A stretch of DNA of 64,000 nucleotides from Heterodera schachtii. Its lineage: Eukaryota; Nematoda; Chromadorea; Rhabditida; Heteroderidae. How positions within the stretch are numbered: the stretch's first letter is position 1; every line of letters starts with the position of its first letter. The DNA is taken from assembly GCA_023374025.1 (NCBI GenBank), contig SIJG01000135.1, forward strand, positions 34,477-98,476. Reading direction: 5' to 3'. The position numbers and the translations under genes are program-made. Positions 35,793 through 48,090 of this stretch are shown piece after piece. The notes below the pieces were generated by a model that was given only the letters and a program-made list of their open reading frames with translations, searched no databases and had not been told where the DNA came from.

Positions 35793-36572
35793 AATTGTCA
35801 TTTGCCGATGGTGCTTATTTGGACTGTTTGCAGCGCATCACTTCGCCAACAATTCTCTCCGATCTCAACATCAACTCAATCGATTCCGGCACTCTCTTCC
35901 CCGATGTAATTGCAGAAGAAAATGATGATTTTGATGGGCCAAATGCAATTTCTGCCGGCCAAGCATTGGCCAAATGGTTGCACACCCCGAGAAATGATGG
36001 CCAACCAAAACGACTAGCTTGCGAACCCGAAAGCATTGAATGGGTCAACAATTTCAAGGAGGTCGGTCGTCTCATATATATATATATTTTTTTGATTAGG
36101 GTCACGACTTTTATTAGTGACAAAAAATCTCGAAATAGTCAATTAAAATAGTGGCAAAAGAAATTATTGGCAAAAAATAAATTTTTAGAAAATTTTTTTC
36201 ATTTCTTAGGAGTGATTTTTGAAAATTTTTGTTTTGATTCATAGGGATGCATTTTTTAAAGGTGACATTGATGAAGGATGAAGGCTTTTTTCGGCTGTTG
36301 AAGCGATGCCCAATTGTTGGGAAGACAGCGAAACTTCGGATGCCAATTTGAACAATGTGTTTTTTAATTTGCGTGGCTTCAACAATTCGATTGGGTAAGT
36401 GTGTAAGCCATTGAATCAATGGCATTTGCCATTGCTAAATTTTGCTTTTCAGCAAATTAAATTGTGCATTTGATTTAGGCCACTGTATTCAAGCAGTGAG
36501 AAAGTGTTCTCCAGTCCCGCGGGGCCAAGCAGTGATCAGCCGAATGAAATGAATGAATTATCAGAGAAATGA
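35793..36572 (+). pseudogene. Truncated F-box-like family B copy (B4)
   Basis: Begins inside exon 3 (LSFADGAYLDCLQRITSPTI; then AGQALAKWLHTPRNDGQPKR) and reaches the exon 3 donor near 36060. The next part is replaced by repeat sequence with two TTCTTAGGAGTGATTTTT-like motifs. A partial exon 4 follows (about 36262-36396, GTAAGTG donor) with a frameshift after GKTAK, and then the last exon at 36479-36572. The 5' half is missing altogether. Confidence 0.82.
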
Positions 36573-37156
36573 TCGATTCTTTTTTGAATTCTTAATTCAA
36601 ATAGAATTTATTTTTAACTTTATGTTAAATAAATAAAACATTTTTGGACTTCTAAACTTTGATTTGAGTTTATTGGCATTTTAAATTGTTTGTATGCCGT
36701 CAGAGAAAAACAAAAAAACTAAAAATATTTTTCACGAAAACAAAGTGCTAATTTAATGCAAAATGAGTGATTTTTGGTGGCTTTTCGTTGCCTAATTTTA
36801 CTTTCTTGGGCCGGGAGTTGATCTGAGAAAATTCAATTCAAAAAATGAAGATGATCCCATCCACTCATCAAAAATAAGATATTCCTCGATTCGATAGCCC
36901 TAATTAAGTGCTCACTATTTGCTGAAATTTCGAAAAATTGTTAACCCGGAATTTCGTCCAGCAATAGTTAAAATGTGAATGAATAATTATGAGATTATTA
37001 GTTTTAATAAATTTTATAAAATTCACCAATTTTTGAAAACATACAATTGGAAAAAAGCGTGCGTTTTTAATATCTTATGATGACATAAAAAATATTATTG
37101 CATGGGAATTATGGATTTAGAAATCATGGGATCATTGGCATGGAATTCATTCATTC

Positions 37157-37398
37157 ATGCTACAAAATACAAAGTGCCGAACAAAAGTGAATCATTTTAA
37201 TGCTACAAAATACAAAGTGCCGAACAAAAGTGATTAATTAAATGCTACAAAATACAAATTGCCGAAAAAAATAATTAATTAAATGCTATAAAACACAAAG
37301 TGCCGAAAAAAAGTGATTAATTAAATGCTACAAAATACAAAGTGCCGAACAAATGTGATTCATTTTAATGCTACAAAATACAAAATTTCAATGGAATT
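37157..37398. promoter_or_regulatory. Tandem repeat upstream of U2
   Basis: Six units of about 42 bp (ATGCTACAAAATACAAAGTG, then CCGAACAAAAGTGATTAATT) lie about 110-350 bases before the U2 start. Inverted counterpart of 28911-29050, with more copies. Confidence 0.65.
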
Positions 37399-37505
37399 CT
37401 TCCCCATAAAAGGGGAGGTGAAGCATCATTCTCCACATTCATTCATTCAGATTATTTATTCCCTCCCCTCCCCCATTATTTGAAAGTGCCGCCAAATTTG
37501 CCCAT

Positions 37506-37904
37506 ATGGAGAAGCAGTATTTTGGCCTTTCACTGTTCTCCGTTGGCGTTTCTGCTGGCCTAATGACAATGCTCATGCTGATGATAATGCCATCCTCTGC
37601 TGATCGCCTTAAAATTACAGTGTGGCATATTCAAAATTTTGAAACTGGCAAAGGTGAAAAATTTAAAGTTGAGGTTGAGAGCTCAAACAGTGTGAAAGAG
37701 TTGAAGCAAAAGATCAAAACAATTAAGGGAATTGAGACCACAAAGCAAAAATTGTCAACTCTCGACAATGTCATCCTTGAGGACGATAAGCAATTAAGCC
37801 ATTATCAAATTGAAGAAAATCATTTAATTTGTTTGGCCGTGGATTATGATGAACAGAAGAAGCAAGAAAGTTTTACCACAAAATTGTTTGGGATATTTTT
37901 TTGA
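37506..37904 (+). CDS. Secreted ubiquitin-like protein (U2)
   Basis: A single-exon ORF of 132 residues. It shares the leader with U1 (MEKQYFGLSLFSVGVSAGL and a Met/Leu-rich core; cleavage likely at PSSA-D). It then has a ubiquitin-like domain: LKITV start, SVKELKQKIKTIKGIE helix, ILEDDKQLSHYQIEENHL and a final CLAVDY. No Gly-Gly end; a short tail ends TKLFGIFF. U1 and U2 have diverged strongly in the domain but little in the leader. That pattern suggests conserved secretion with a changing mature protein; it is an inference from two copies only. Confidence 0.8.
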   Translation: MEKQYFGLSLFSVGVSAGLMTMLMLMIMPSSADRLKITVWHIQNFETGKGEKFKVEVESSNSVKELKQKIKTIKGIETTKQKLSTLDNVILEDDKQLSHYQIEENHLICLAVDYDEQKKQESFTTKLFGIFF

Positions 37905-40900
37905 TTTTCCATCGCAACTTTTGTTTGATGTTTTTTAGTGGCGGAAATTCGAAATATTCTGGCACCCCAAAGATGCACAAACACAGGTTTTCTAATGCTG
38001 TTCGAGACCAAAAATTTCCCGCTCGAGACCGAGACTCTCGAGCAGCACTATTGTTTCCCGCTTCGATCATTTTTAAATTTTCCATAAATTTCCAATTTTT
38101 TCTTTACCTATTTTGGGCTGTCTTTCATTCACTTTGTACACTTTCTCATTCATCCTTTGGCGATAGTATTCTTTCTTTTAGTCATTTTTAGTGTTCATTT
38201 TTCTTTATTTCCATCCCATTTGCATAAAAACTGTACAAAATTTGATAATTTAAATTAAAAACCATCGAAAAAATAAGAATATCCTTTCCAAAAGCAGGAC
38301 TGGACGTAATTACGGATACGGAAATTACGGCCTTTTTGGAGTTACGGATTACGGGTTACGGATTTTTGGGATTATTCCGTAATTTTGATCCGTAACTGGG
38401 ACTTTTGGATTTTTTTCGAGACGATTTCTTGTAAGATTATTTTTTATAAAATGAATTTTTTTTTTTTCTATTTTTATTAAAAGCCTACCCATATTACGGT
38501 TTCATCTGACTTATTCTTTGGTAAATTATTACGGATTACGCCAAATTACAGCCTTTTTGGACCCCCGTAATGACGGGTTACGGATGGCCGTAACTGAAAA
38601 TCAGTTATGTCCGGCCCTGCTGCCGATAAGCCATTTTTTCGAAACCCGACACAAAATATTTTAGACCTGGTAGATTGATTGTCGACAAGTAAAGTTTTGT
38701 TATTCGATTTTGTTATTTTGTCCAAAAAATTAAAATTTTTATTTTTATTTTTGAACCAATTTTTATAGAGTTTTGCCCCAGCACCGCCTGGGAAGAATTG
38801 GAGATTTGTTAATAGATTTTCACCAGAAATTACCTGATTTTGTAAAAATTTTGAAAATTTCTAATTTTTTACAAAAAATTTATTAAAGAACCAAAATTTG
38901 TTGATTTGAAATAATTTAAAAATAAAATGAAATTCTATTTTGATGTGCTCATAGAAATATTCTTTTTTGTTGGAATGATCAATTTTTTTTTCATTTTTCT
39001 TTATGTTAAAGTTGGCACCCTGAAAATTGAATGCATTTGTAAGAATTTTTTGTGTTTTTCAATTTTTCGAGGCCGGAACGCTAGGCAATGGATCATTTTA
39101 GTTGGAGTTCTAAAATTTGTTTTCGAGTATTTTTTGGCATTTTAAAGCTTATGCGACCAGGGAAAAAATGAAACGAAAAACAAAGTGAAAATTATTTTTA
39201 ACAAAAATTAAAAGTAGTGATTGATGAATGAAAAATGAATGATTTTGTTGGTTTTTCGGTTGCCGATTTATGGACAAGCGGAAAATGGGAAAAGCAGTTG
39301 AACAGAGGGGCGTAAATCATCACAAATTAACACTAATAAAAACTGAAATTTATTTTATTTTAATTGCTGGGAAAAGCGTTGGCAAATAATTTAATGGGGA
39401 AAAAACCAAATAAATCATTGATAAAGGGCATTATTTGCGGTGGGTGGGAAAATAATGGACAAATCGGACATTTTGCATTAATTAATTTCCCATTAACTCT
39501 TTCATCTGTGGGAAAAGTGTTGACAAACGGCGGACGGTATGTGAAAAAAGAAATTATGTATATATTAAATTTGATTTAATAAAATATGATTTATTACACA
39601 ATATTATAAATTATAGCTTGAAGAAAGGGGTCAAATGCGAAAAATCCCTGAAAATTAAGCGCAATTTTTTCGTGAACCCCAAAAGGAAACAAACTAAATC
39701 TTCAATTATAAACTTTTATTTATTTTTTAATTTTTTGTGTCAGCATTATGCTCAAATAAAGACGATAATAAAAAACATTGGAAAAGAGAAATAATTCAAA
39801 AAATGTTTATGTTTATTTTAATGTTATTATTATTATTATTATATTTTATATTTGTTCAAAATTTCCGACTTAAATAGCCGGAAATTTTTTGGGCCTCGAA
39901 ATGATGCTATTATCCCTACTGCTGAACATCAGCAGATCAAAATTTAATCTATGATTTTTCCTTGACCTGTAAAAGAAAAGTCGGGGAGCAGTGGTAGCAA
40001 ATTTCCTGACAAGATTTGTCGGTATGACTTGAGAAATTTAAAAAATATAGGTGAGCAAAATGCTTGTCGCGAACAAATTTACTTAAATCATAAAAAAAAT
40101 TTAATTTTTTTTTTTTTGTCTTGGAGGGCACAACTGTACTGACACAAAATCGCCATCCTCGAGATGTGCCACTGTATTAGACACGTTAATCAACGCTTTT
40201 CCCAACGATTAAAATAAATTAAATTTCAGTTTTATTAGTGTTAATTTGTGATGATTTATCCTCCTCTGTTCAACTGCTTTTCCCATTTTCCGCTTGTCCA
40301 TAAATAGACAACCGAAAAGCCACCAAAATCATTCATTTTACATTGATCAATCAGTACTTTTATTTTTTTGTGAAAAACAATATCAAGCTCTAATTATAGC
40401 CCAGTCTCTATTAACCCCGCAGTCTCCAATTATCCCCCAGTCTACGAGGTATTTTAAAAATAATCCCTCTATCATAATCCCCCAGTCTCTAATTATCCCC
40501 CCTTTTCTGATGAGGTTGAAAAATAATCACCCATGGGCTATAATTAGAGCATATACGGTATGTGTAAAAAAACAAAAAAAAAAAAAAATTTTGACCAAAA
40601 AAAAGTAAAAAAATTTCAAAACGCCACGCTTTGTAACTAGCGCCCAAAATCCCATCCGAATGGGTCGTCAGGCATTTTCGGCACTGTGCCGACAGTCGTT
40701 GACTCGGGATTCATAATTTTGATCACTTTTATTAAATCAATTTAAAATATTTCTTTTTTATTTTATTTTCCATTAAATTTTAGAACTCCAACTAAAATGA
40801 TCCATTGCCTAGCGTTCCGGCCTCGAAAAATTGAAAAACACAAAAATTCTTACAAATGCATTCAATTTTCAGGGTGCCAACTTTAACATAAAGAAATACA

Positions 40901-41040
40901 AAAATAAATAATTGATCATTCCAACAAAAAAGAACATTTCTATGAGCACATCAAAATAGAACCAAAATCATTTTCAAACTCCGCAATTTAAATTGATCGA
41001 TCACTTCTCAACAAATCATCCATCCATTCACTTCTTCTGA
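37905..41040. other. Gene-free repeat field
   Basis: Holds a TTACGG-rich palindromic element (38297-38623), absent from the equivalent place near 27590. It also has parts of the repeat family of 5807-5960 (39080-39190 inverted; 40785-40840), a GGGAAAATAATGGACAAATC block (39450) shared with 22760 and 48060, and a short TIR repeat at 40386-40561 (GCTCTAATTATAGCCCA ends, then TATACGGTA). ORFs here are short and repeat-derived. Confidence 0.55.
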
Positions 41041-44000
41041 TCAGTGATCACTTGGGCCCGGTGTTGTGCCAAGAAGTCTAAAAATAGAAACGCAATAAAT
41101 TAAATTTGATATTTTTTTGAATAAGCATTCACTGACCCGTCCCCGATGTCGTCCTCACCATCAATTCGAATTTCAATTTTGTTGCATTGATCATAAAGTT
41201 GCCATCCAATCGCTTCCTTTTCCCATTTTGCCCATTTGTCCGCGTCTCGCACAATTGGACAACGGACCAACAAAAAATGGTCGTAATATTTGTTAGTTTT
41301 TTTCAAGGTCAATTGTTCCCGTGTAGATTCGTTGGTCAGCTCAAAAAGGTCAACGGCGTCATCAAAAGGCCAATGAAACGAAATGAAAACAATGAAATTG
41401 ACGGGAGAAGAAGTTTCATCGAGAAATGCCTAAAGATGTGCAAAATTTAAATTTATAATTAATTCGTATATGTTTCTTTAATGGATTCAGAAAAATCGAC
41501 AGCCAAGCTAAAAAAAATTTTTTTGAAAAAACTTTTCAGCGATTTTTTTTGATGAACTTTTAGTGTTTTTAAAAAATTTTTATCTTGATTTTCTTACTAA
41601 AAAATAAGTAAAAAACTAAATGTTCAAAGACTTGGTACTTTTTTACTTTAAGCCCCCCGGTGCCTCCAGCAGTTGGAGGCCTCCGAAAAATACTGGAATT
41701 TAAAATTAAAAAACAAAGGGGAGGGGGACTCTAATTTCTAGAATTTACGGTAGTTGTACAGTTTGGATTACATAATTTGTTTTTATGTTTTAATGATAAA
41801 AACGTTTTTCCAGGGATATCCAAACTGTGCAAGTACTGAATTTACTCAATTATGTGGAAGCATTGGGCCACCTAAACTGGATAAGTACAAAAACTGATCC
41901 TTCTGTACAGCTTCGAACATAAAATGATTTTGTAAATTACCGTTTTGAAGGGCTCCACAACCGTCACCAAACTCGCATCATCCTTCAGCAACAAGCACTT
42001 GAACACCTTTGGCTCACCGTCCGGACGGGGAGTGAAAAGCCATTTGACCACCGCTTGGCCATCCGATGCCGCGGCACTGTCATCGGCCGGAAATTCGGTG
42101 GAAAAGTAGTCAAAAAAAGAGGCGAAAACGCGAAGCGATGGACACTCGTTGAGAATTGGCGGGACGGATTGGCGCAAACGGTGGAAAAATCCGACGGGCA
42201 AATGGATGCCATTGATGTTTTTTCCGATCATTGGCCAAATGTTGTGCAAGACGAACTGCAAAATGTTGTCATTCCTTGTCCAAATGAACAAAGTCAGTGG
42301 GAGAGAAGTGAAAAGATGACGAAAATGGTGAAGAAAAGCGATGGCATTGCGGTCGATGTATCTGTGAAAACGAATGGGCACAAATTGTAATCATTTTTAA
42401 AAAATTGGCCATTTTGAATTGGTACGCCACAAAAAAAAAAAATATTTTTTTGTTTTAAACTCGTATAAAAATGTTTCAAGGGGTTTTCGAGGGCGCTGAT
42501 TATGAATCCGACCTCCATTTCGACCAATTCAGAGTCCCGGACTCAAATTTGAATATTTGGTTGAAAGTGAAAAATTCTCAAAAAACTTTTTTACCAAGTA
42601 AATATGATCAACAATATGTCAAAAATTAAAGCAATTTTGCATGGACAGATTTTTTTTGAGTGTAATTAAAGCACAGCTATTCCATTGAAATGGGATCAAT
42701 TAAATAATTTCTCTCTTAAAAACTTCATTAAATTTTTTTTGAAAATTTTTGACTTCCGACCAAATGTTCGAATTTGAGTCCGGGATTTTAATTTTTTTTT
42801 AGTACCGCCATTTTACTTGATCTCGATGCATTTGAATCCGATGACATTGCGTGGCATTTGAATCTGCGGAATTGGCATCGGTCTCCATCGGTAATTGGCA
42901 ATTTCCATTTCTTTTGCGCAATAATCTCCAATGTTGCGGTAATACTCGCGAATTGGTGTCCCGGCGAAAAAGAAATTTAAAAAATTTTGGCAATGGAAAT
43001 AAAGAACATTAATCCCGAAAAAAAATATTTATTTTTTTTTAATTTAAAAAAATTATTTTTAGGGATAAAACAGGGTTCGGATCGAAAATTTTTCCAAATC
43101 AGAACATCAAACCCAAAAAAATCAGATTTTGGAGTCAAAAATCAGAACATTTTGCAAAAATGCTTCAAATCAGTTATTTTTATAATTTTTCAATCAAAAA
43201 TGTATTAAAAATTATATTTTTTGCCTCCGATTATCATCTTTAAAAATTTTAGTGAGGAAATTAGCAAACCAAAAATTTCATTACACTCGGGATGAAAAAT
43301 CAGATTTTTAAGATTTTTTTTGCGGCGGATTTTTCCAAAACTTCTGGGAAATGGGTGGGCGAGGGGTGAGGGCCCGGCGGTGCCGATAGGCGCCGTCGGA
43401 AATTTTTTTTTGTAATTTTGTACTGTTTTGTTAACAGATTTTCACCAAAAAAGGCCAATTTTTGCAATTAAAAGCCAAGCAACGACTTTTCCTTGCGTTT
43501 AACGACGCCTTTTTTTGCCGCAATTTTTTCAAAAAATTTTAGGGATGGACAGGTCAGGGGAGCGGCGTCCGGCGGTGCCGATAGGCGCCGCCGGGAAAAA
43601 TTTTGCGATTTTTAATGCGATTTGTTAACAGATTTTTGTAAAAAATGACCAAATTTTGCCACAAATCTTATATTTTCTCGACAAAAAGTGACATTATGCC
43701 ACAAAATTTTCAAAAATATGAGTTTATCTAAGAAATCAGAACATTTCTGACAAATCAGAACATTTTTATTTTATCAGATTTGGACCCTCCAAATCAGAAC
43801 ATTTCTGATAAATCAGAACAGATCCGAACCCTGGGATAAAGAGAGGTGCTGAGCACGAATCTAACAAACAATCTTTTTGCTCTATTTCGAACTCCTAACC
43901 CGGATTCTAACACATATTGGTCTGCAAATAAATCAACGCCCGTTCAGGCAACTTTTGTAAAAAAAAAAAATCAAGATTTTAAATTTCCGAAAAATGTTCG

Positions 44001-44568
44001 AATCCAGGTTCGAGGTTCGAAATAAAGCCAAAACAATGTTAGATTCGTGCTCAGCACCTCGGATTACCCCTAAAAATAATTTCTCAAATTAAAAAAAAAA
44101 TATTTTTTTTTTGTTTCTGGACAATTGAATCTTTACCATTGCCAAAGATTTTTTTCCCAAGTTTTCTAGTGTAAAAAATACGCTGATTACGGATCTGACA
44201 AATGAGCTCCGAATTTGAAAAATCATTGCTTTTGTCTATGATTTCTCATCAAGTACTTGTTTTTTTTTAATATAAATTTTCATGTAAGAAAAACTTACCA
44301 AATTTGCTTTGAATTCGAATAATTCCTAATGCCCATTTGCGCGTTTTGAAGTGTTCTTTCACGTAATAGTTAAATTGGTGGCTGATCAACGCGATTCCGA
44401 GGCCAAGTTGAGAAGGCGTAAGGAAATCGAAAACTTTGAGCCAACAATCGACGCACATAAAACTGAGAAAAAGGAAAACAAAATTTAAAATTGAAATTGA
44501 AAATTGGCATTTTAATTTTACATTGCTTTTGCCATCTTTTCCTCTCCTTGTTTTGGATTGTCAGACAT
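41041..44568 (-). CDS. F-box-like family A gene (A2)
   Basis: Exons 44568-44522, 44462-44299, 42910-42817, 42361-41941, 41429-41137, 41077-41041 (TGA), 352 codons in frame. The protein starts MSDNPKQGEEKMAKA and has the F-box-like VDCWLKVFDFLTPSQLGLG. It continues with YIDRNAIAFLHHFRHLF, NIWPMIGKNINGIHLP, DGQAVVKWLFTPRPDGEPK and the C-terminal ELTNESTREQLTLKKT with LLVRCPIVRDADKWAKW. The F-box-like exon, single in other members, is split here by a 1.4-kb intron. The junction (GTAAGT donor; CGCAAAAG acceptor) keeps frame but drops about six codons, so it may be an acquired intron. Adaptor role inferred. Confidence 0.78.
43071..43833. mobile_element. hAT-like MITE, 763 bp, TSD GGATAAA(A/G)
   Basis: Perfect 13-bp ends CAGGGTTCGGATC / GATCCGAACCCTG. 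Flanks read GGATAAAA (43063-43070) and GGATAAAG (43834-43841). The duplicate locus near 50668 shows a single GGATAAAG, which is a clean empty site. It contains two GATA-loop hairpins (43373-43400, 43568-43595) and CAGAACATTT repeats. It lies in the long intron of A2. Confidence 0.93.
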
Positions 44569-44877
44569 TTTGTTGAGGCAAATTATGAGAGAAGATTTCG
44601 ACGGATTTAAAATTAGCTAACATTAGCAAAAAGTGGAAAATGTGAAATCAACAGATTCTTTTATAAAAAATCCAACACAAAAACTTTATTAAAGGGAAAA
44701 AGAATGATTAAAAGGTCAACATTAAGAAGGGGGCAATCATTGGCTAAATGCAATGGGCAATCAGAAGAATAAGGGCAGAGGATGGGAAGGGATACAAAAA
44801 TAAGTGAAATAGTATATGAAAATGAGAGGGAGGAAGAGAAAGGACAAGGAAATAGTTTATGGATGGATACATCAGCA

Positions 44878-44998
44878 GGTGCAAAGTGCAGAGAGAATAC
44901 AAAAAATGAGAGAAAGTGAAAGATAAAGGGAAAAGATGCAAAGGAGTAGAGAGAATACAGAAAATGAGAGAGTGGAAGAAAAAGGGAAAAGATGCAAA
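44878..44998. repeat. Minisatellite upstream of A2, short allele
   Basis: Two to three units of about 54 bp (GATGCAAAG, GAGAGAATACAGAAAATGAG, GGAAGAAAAAGGGAAAA). The duplicate at 51760-52010 has about five units. Antisense Phe/Ser/Leu ORFs across it are artefacts. Confidence 0.85.
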
Positions 44999-45750
44999 TG
45001 ACCGTCGCCGGAGGGGTGGGAAAAGGAACGGACGGACGGATTGAGCCAAGGAAAATGTCATTGAAAAATCGGCGATACTTCGTAATTATAACTTTTTTTC
45101 TTTGTCAACCAAATCCAACATTCATGGTATCAGTTGAAAGCCCTAAGTGTCCTCTATTAGCCTGCAAAATTTTGAAAAATTTCATTAAGGTTAAAAAAAG
45201 TTATGACCAGAAGAATTGAAAAAGCCAAATTTTCCAACTTTTTTGGCCATAAATTTGTTCAAATTTGACAAAATTGAATTTTGCAGGCTATTAGAGCATC
45301 TGAAGAGCTCTCGATGATACCAAGATTTGTTCGATTTTGTTGACAATGAAAAAAGTTATAGTCCAAAAGCCGCTGGGGCCGAATCGTGCTGGGGCCAAAT
45401 TGCCTGCGGGAACGGCGCGCGTCTCCCCTGCGGGGGAGAGCAGAATCAATTTGATCACGGACCAAAACCAGCAAATTTTTCAAATTTATCAGAGAATGTT
45501 CAATTTTGGGTAATGACCAAATTTGCTCTGCTTTCGTAACTTGTGGGACAATGTCGATTTTTTTCCCGGATTGACTATAATATCCGAAAAATCATACAGT
45601 TATGTGTACTGTTACAGGAAATCTATGAATTTCACCCTAATGAATACAATTACAAAAAAAATTTATCATTTCAACAAAAGGGACATTTAATGAGCACGTC
45701 AATAATTGCATAATTCAAATTGGCCAATCACTTCACAACAATTCATTCGT
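44999..45750. other. Gene-free; repeat with internal mirror halves
   Basis: From about 45005 to 45430 two opposed halves share AAAAAAGTTATG-like and TGAAAGCCC/GAGCTCTCGATGATACC segments flanking GC-rich ends. This resembles the internal layout of the MULE-like element at 60940-61323; no target duplication was identified. No gene seen. Confidence 0.45.
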
Positions 45751-47120
45751 TCACTTCTGCTGCTGATCACTTGAGCCGGGAGTTTCGTCGAGAAGCCTAA
45801 AAATAGAGAAACGCAATCATTTTGAATTGTTGATTAAGCCTTCACATTCATTTACCCATCACCGATTTCGTCCTCATCATTAATTTTAATGCCAATTTGA
45901 TTCCACTGGTCACGAATCTGCCAATCAATCGCCTCCTTTTCCCATTTCGCCCATTTGTCCGCGTCTCGCTCAATTGGACAACGGACCAACAGAAAACGAC
46001 GCCAATTGTCAGTCTTTTTGAATGTCAATTGTTCGCCCGTCAATTCGTTGGTCAGAGCATCAAAGGGCGGTACTTTCCTGTTTTGAAGGCACCACACATT
46101 TAAAAAATACAACAAAAAGCATTCAATATTATTACTCAACGGCAGGCATAAAAGAATAATGAAACCAAATGACGACAATGAAATTGACGGGAGTTGAAGC
46201 ATTGAAAAATGGCTAAAACATGGAAAATTTGATTAAAAAAACGAAATAAAAAATAAAAGCACCGTTTCGAAGGCTGGAAATTTCAGCCGCCAATTCACAT
46301 CATTCCTCGGCATCCAGCACACAAACACCTTTGGCACATCGTTTTGAAGCGGAGTGAAAAACCATTTTGCCACCGCTTGTCCATCCGATGCCGCGGCACT
46401 GTCATCGGCCGGAAATTCGGGGAACATATCGGTGCCATATAAATTAACAATGCGAAGTGATGGACACTCGTTGAGAATTGCCGGAACAAATTGTCGCAAA
46501 CGGCGGAAAACATTCGGAAACAAATGCATGCCACAAATGTTTTTCGCGATCATTGGCCAAATGTTGCGGAAAATGGACATCAAAATGCGGTCACTGTTCT
46601 CTTTGATGAGCAAATTAATTGGACAAGCGGCGAAAAGTTGGCGAAAATGGCGGAGAAAAGCGATGGTATTTTGGTCGATGAAACTGAAATGAATTGGAAA
46701 TATTGGTTAATTTTTTTTTTTTTACTTAATTCCCAAAATTTACAAGATGAAGATGCGTTCGAATCCGATGACTCTGCGTGGCAATTGAACTTGCGGAATT
46801 GGCAATATTTTCGCATCGAAATTGGCAATTTGCATTTGCTTTGTGCCATTCTCTCCAATTGTTCTCTCAATATGAATCATTTTCAGCGCCCATTTGCGTG
46901 TTTTGAAATGTTCTTCGACGTAATAGTCAAATCGGTGACTGATCAGTGCAATGCCAAGGCCAAGTTGAGAAGGCGGCAGCAATTCGAACACTTTAAGCCA
47001 ACAATCGTTGGAGATGAAACTGAAAAAAACCAAATTTAAAAATTGAAAATGAAAATTGGCATTTTAATTTTACAGTGCTTTTGCCATCTTTTCCTCCGCT
47101 TCATTTCCATTGTCTGCCAT
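45751..47120 (-). CDS. F-box-like family A gene (A3)
   Basis: Exons 47120-47074, 47019-46744, 46683-46263, 46212-46136, 46077-45856, 45796-45751 (TGA), 363 codons in frame. The start is MADNGNEAEEKMAKAL. The F-box-like NDCWLKVFELLPPSQLGLG is followed by IALISHRFDYYVEEHFKTRK. Later blocks are FIDQNTIAFLRHFRQLF, NIWPMIAKNICGMHLF, DGQAVAKWFFTPLQNDVPK and ALTNELTGEQLTFKK with LLVRCPIERDADKWAKW. A 58-base intron splits what is one exon in A2 and A4. It sits between the two copies of the 41/49-kb duplication and looks fully functional. Confidence 0.83.
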
Positions 47121-47261
47121 TTTGTTGAGGCAAATGAAATAAGACAGATTTCTTTGGCTTTTAAATTAGCTTAGCAAAAATTGAAAAAAATTATGTGAAA
47201 TGAGGCAGATTCATTTATAAAAAATCGAACACAAAAACTTCATTAAAGGGAAAAAGAATGA

Positions 47262-48090
47262 ATAAATTTAAAAACTTTAACCCGTCCCCAAAGTAATGGA
47301 ATGGAAAATCCCACATTTAAAAAAAAGAACATTTTTGCTTCTTTTTTTTTATCCTCCGCCGTCCGGCAATAATTTGACCCAATCGCAAAAAGAGACTCTC
47401 TTTTCTCAGATGAACTGTGAAACTGTGCCTTACTCATTCATTACGGAAAATGAGATGCTGCTATACCTAAAAAATTTGCATGTGTGGCTCAGTGGTTTTT
47501 GTAGGATATTAAAGGGAAAAAGGGTGGGGTTCGAGTTCGCTCCACGACATTAAAATTTTTATTTTTTAATGCAAAATTAAAAAAATGAAAATTTTTGATG
47601 TCCATCCATTGGAAGCGCAGGCTAGTAGCCAGGGGGCGGGGAATTCTACCCCCCCCCATCCGGAAATGAAAAATTGTTCCAAGAAAAAATTGCCAATTTT
47701 TTTAAAATTTTAATTAATCTTAATAAAAGGTATTAAAATTTAAAAAAAAAATTCGGCGTGCTTAGCAGGATAAGAAGACCCCCATTTTAAAAATGAACCT
47801 TATGCTGTCGCTGAAAGATCACTAATAACAATTAATATTAATGAGGGGGCAAAAAATAATTCACGGCAAAACGATGACCCAACAAAATGGAAAAGAACAG
47901 AAACATTTTTTGAATTTTTTTTAGCAAAAAGCTGACACAGAAAAAAAGAGAACGAAGGATAAAAGAGAAATGAGAGAAAACGGAATTTTAATTTCGGCGG
48001 TTAAATCTCTTTGAAATTCCATCGCCACCTGTTGAAATCTCTCCTTCAAATGTCCGATTTGTCCATTATTTCCCATCCACCGGAAATAAT
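47262..48090. repeat. Dispersed segment shared with 14370-15555
   Basis: Same block order as the 14.4-kb copy, with a shorter middle. The end at 47995-48090 continues into the block shared with 22740-22860. No gene in 47121-48641. Confidence 0.75.
47481..47549 (+). repeat. tRNA-like SINE head or tRNA pseudogene (copy 2)
   Basis: Matches 14633-14702 except for a few bases; keeps TGGCTCAGTGG and GGTTCGAGTTC. The anticodon arm is degenerate. Confidence 0.65.

Larger units (their letters stand above)
36700..38290. repeat. Right arm of ubiquitin-like inverted repeat
   Basis: Reverse-complement partner of 27590-29540. Bases 36790-36840 again contain the family A 3' flank (TTGGGCCGGGAGTTGATCTG), as at 29345-29390. 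Confidence 0.8.
40785..44990. repeat. Segmental duplication, copy 1
   Basis: Direct partner of about 48400-51990. It covers a whole family A gene, its 3' flank and its upstream minisatellite. Exon lengths are identical in both copies. The clearest difference is a 763-bp element present only here (43071-43833). Confidence 0.88.

Noticed and set aside
37157..37398. CRISPR-like repeat array
   Set aside because: Units abut without unique spacers and sit in a eukaryotic promoter; it is a plain tandem repeat.
38297..38623. hAT-like element with CAGG ends
   Set aside because: Ends are imperfect inverted repeats and no 8-bp duplication is visible, although the other arm lacks the segment; listed only as a repeat.
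38927..39145. Hydrophobic ORF that could be a small membrane protein
   Set aside because: Lies in a repeat family shared with 5807-5960, 40785 and 48297, with different frames in each copy.
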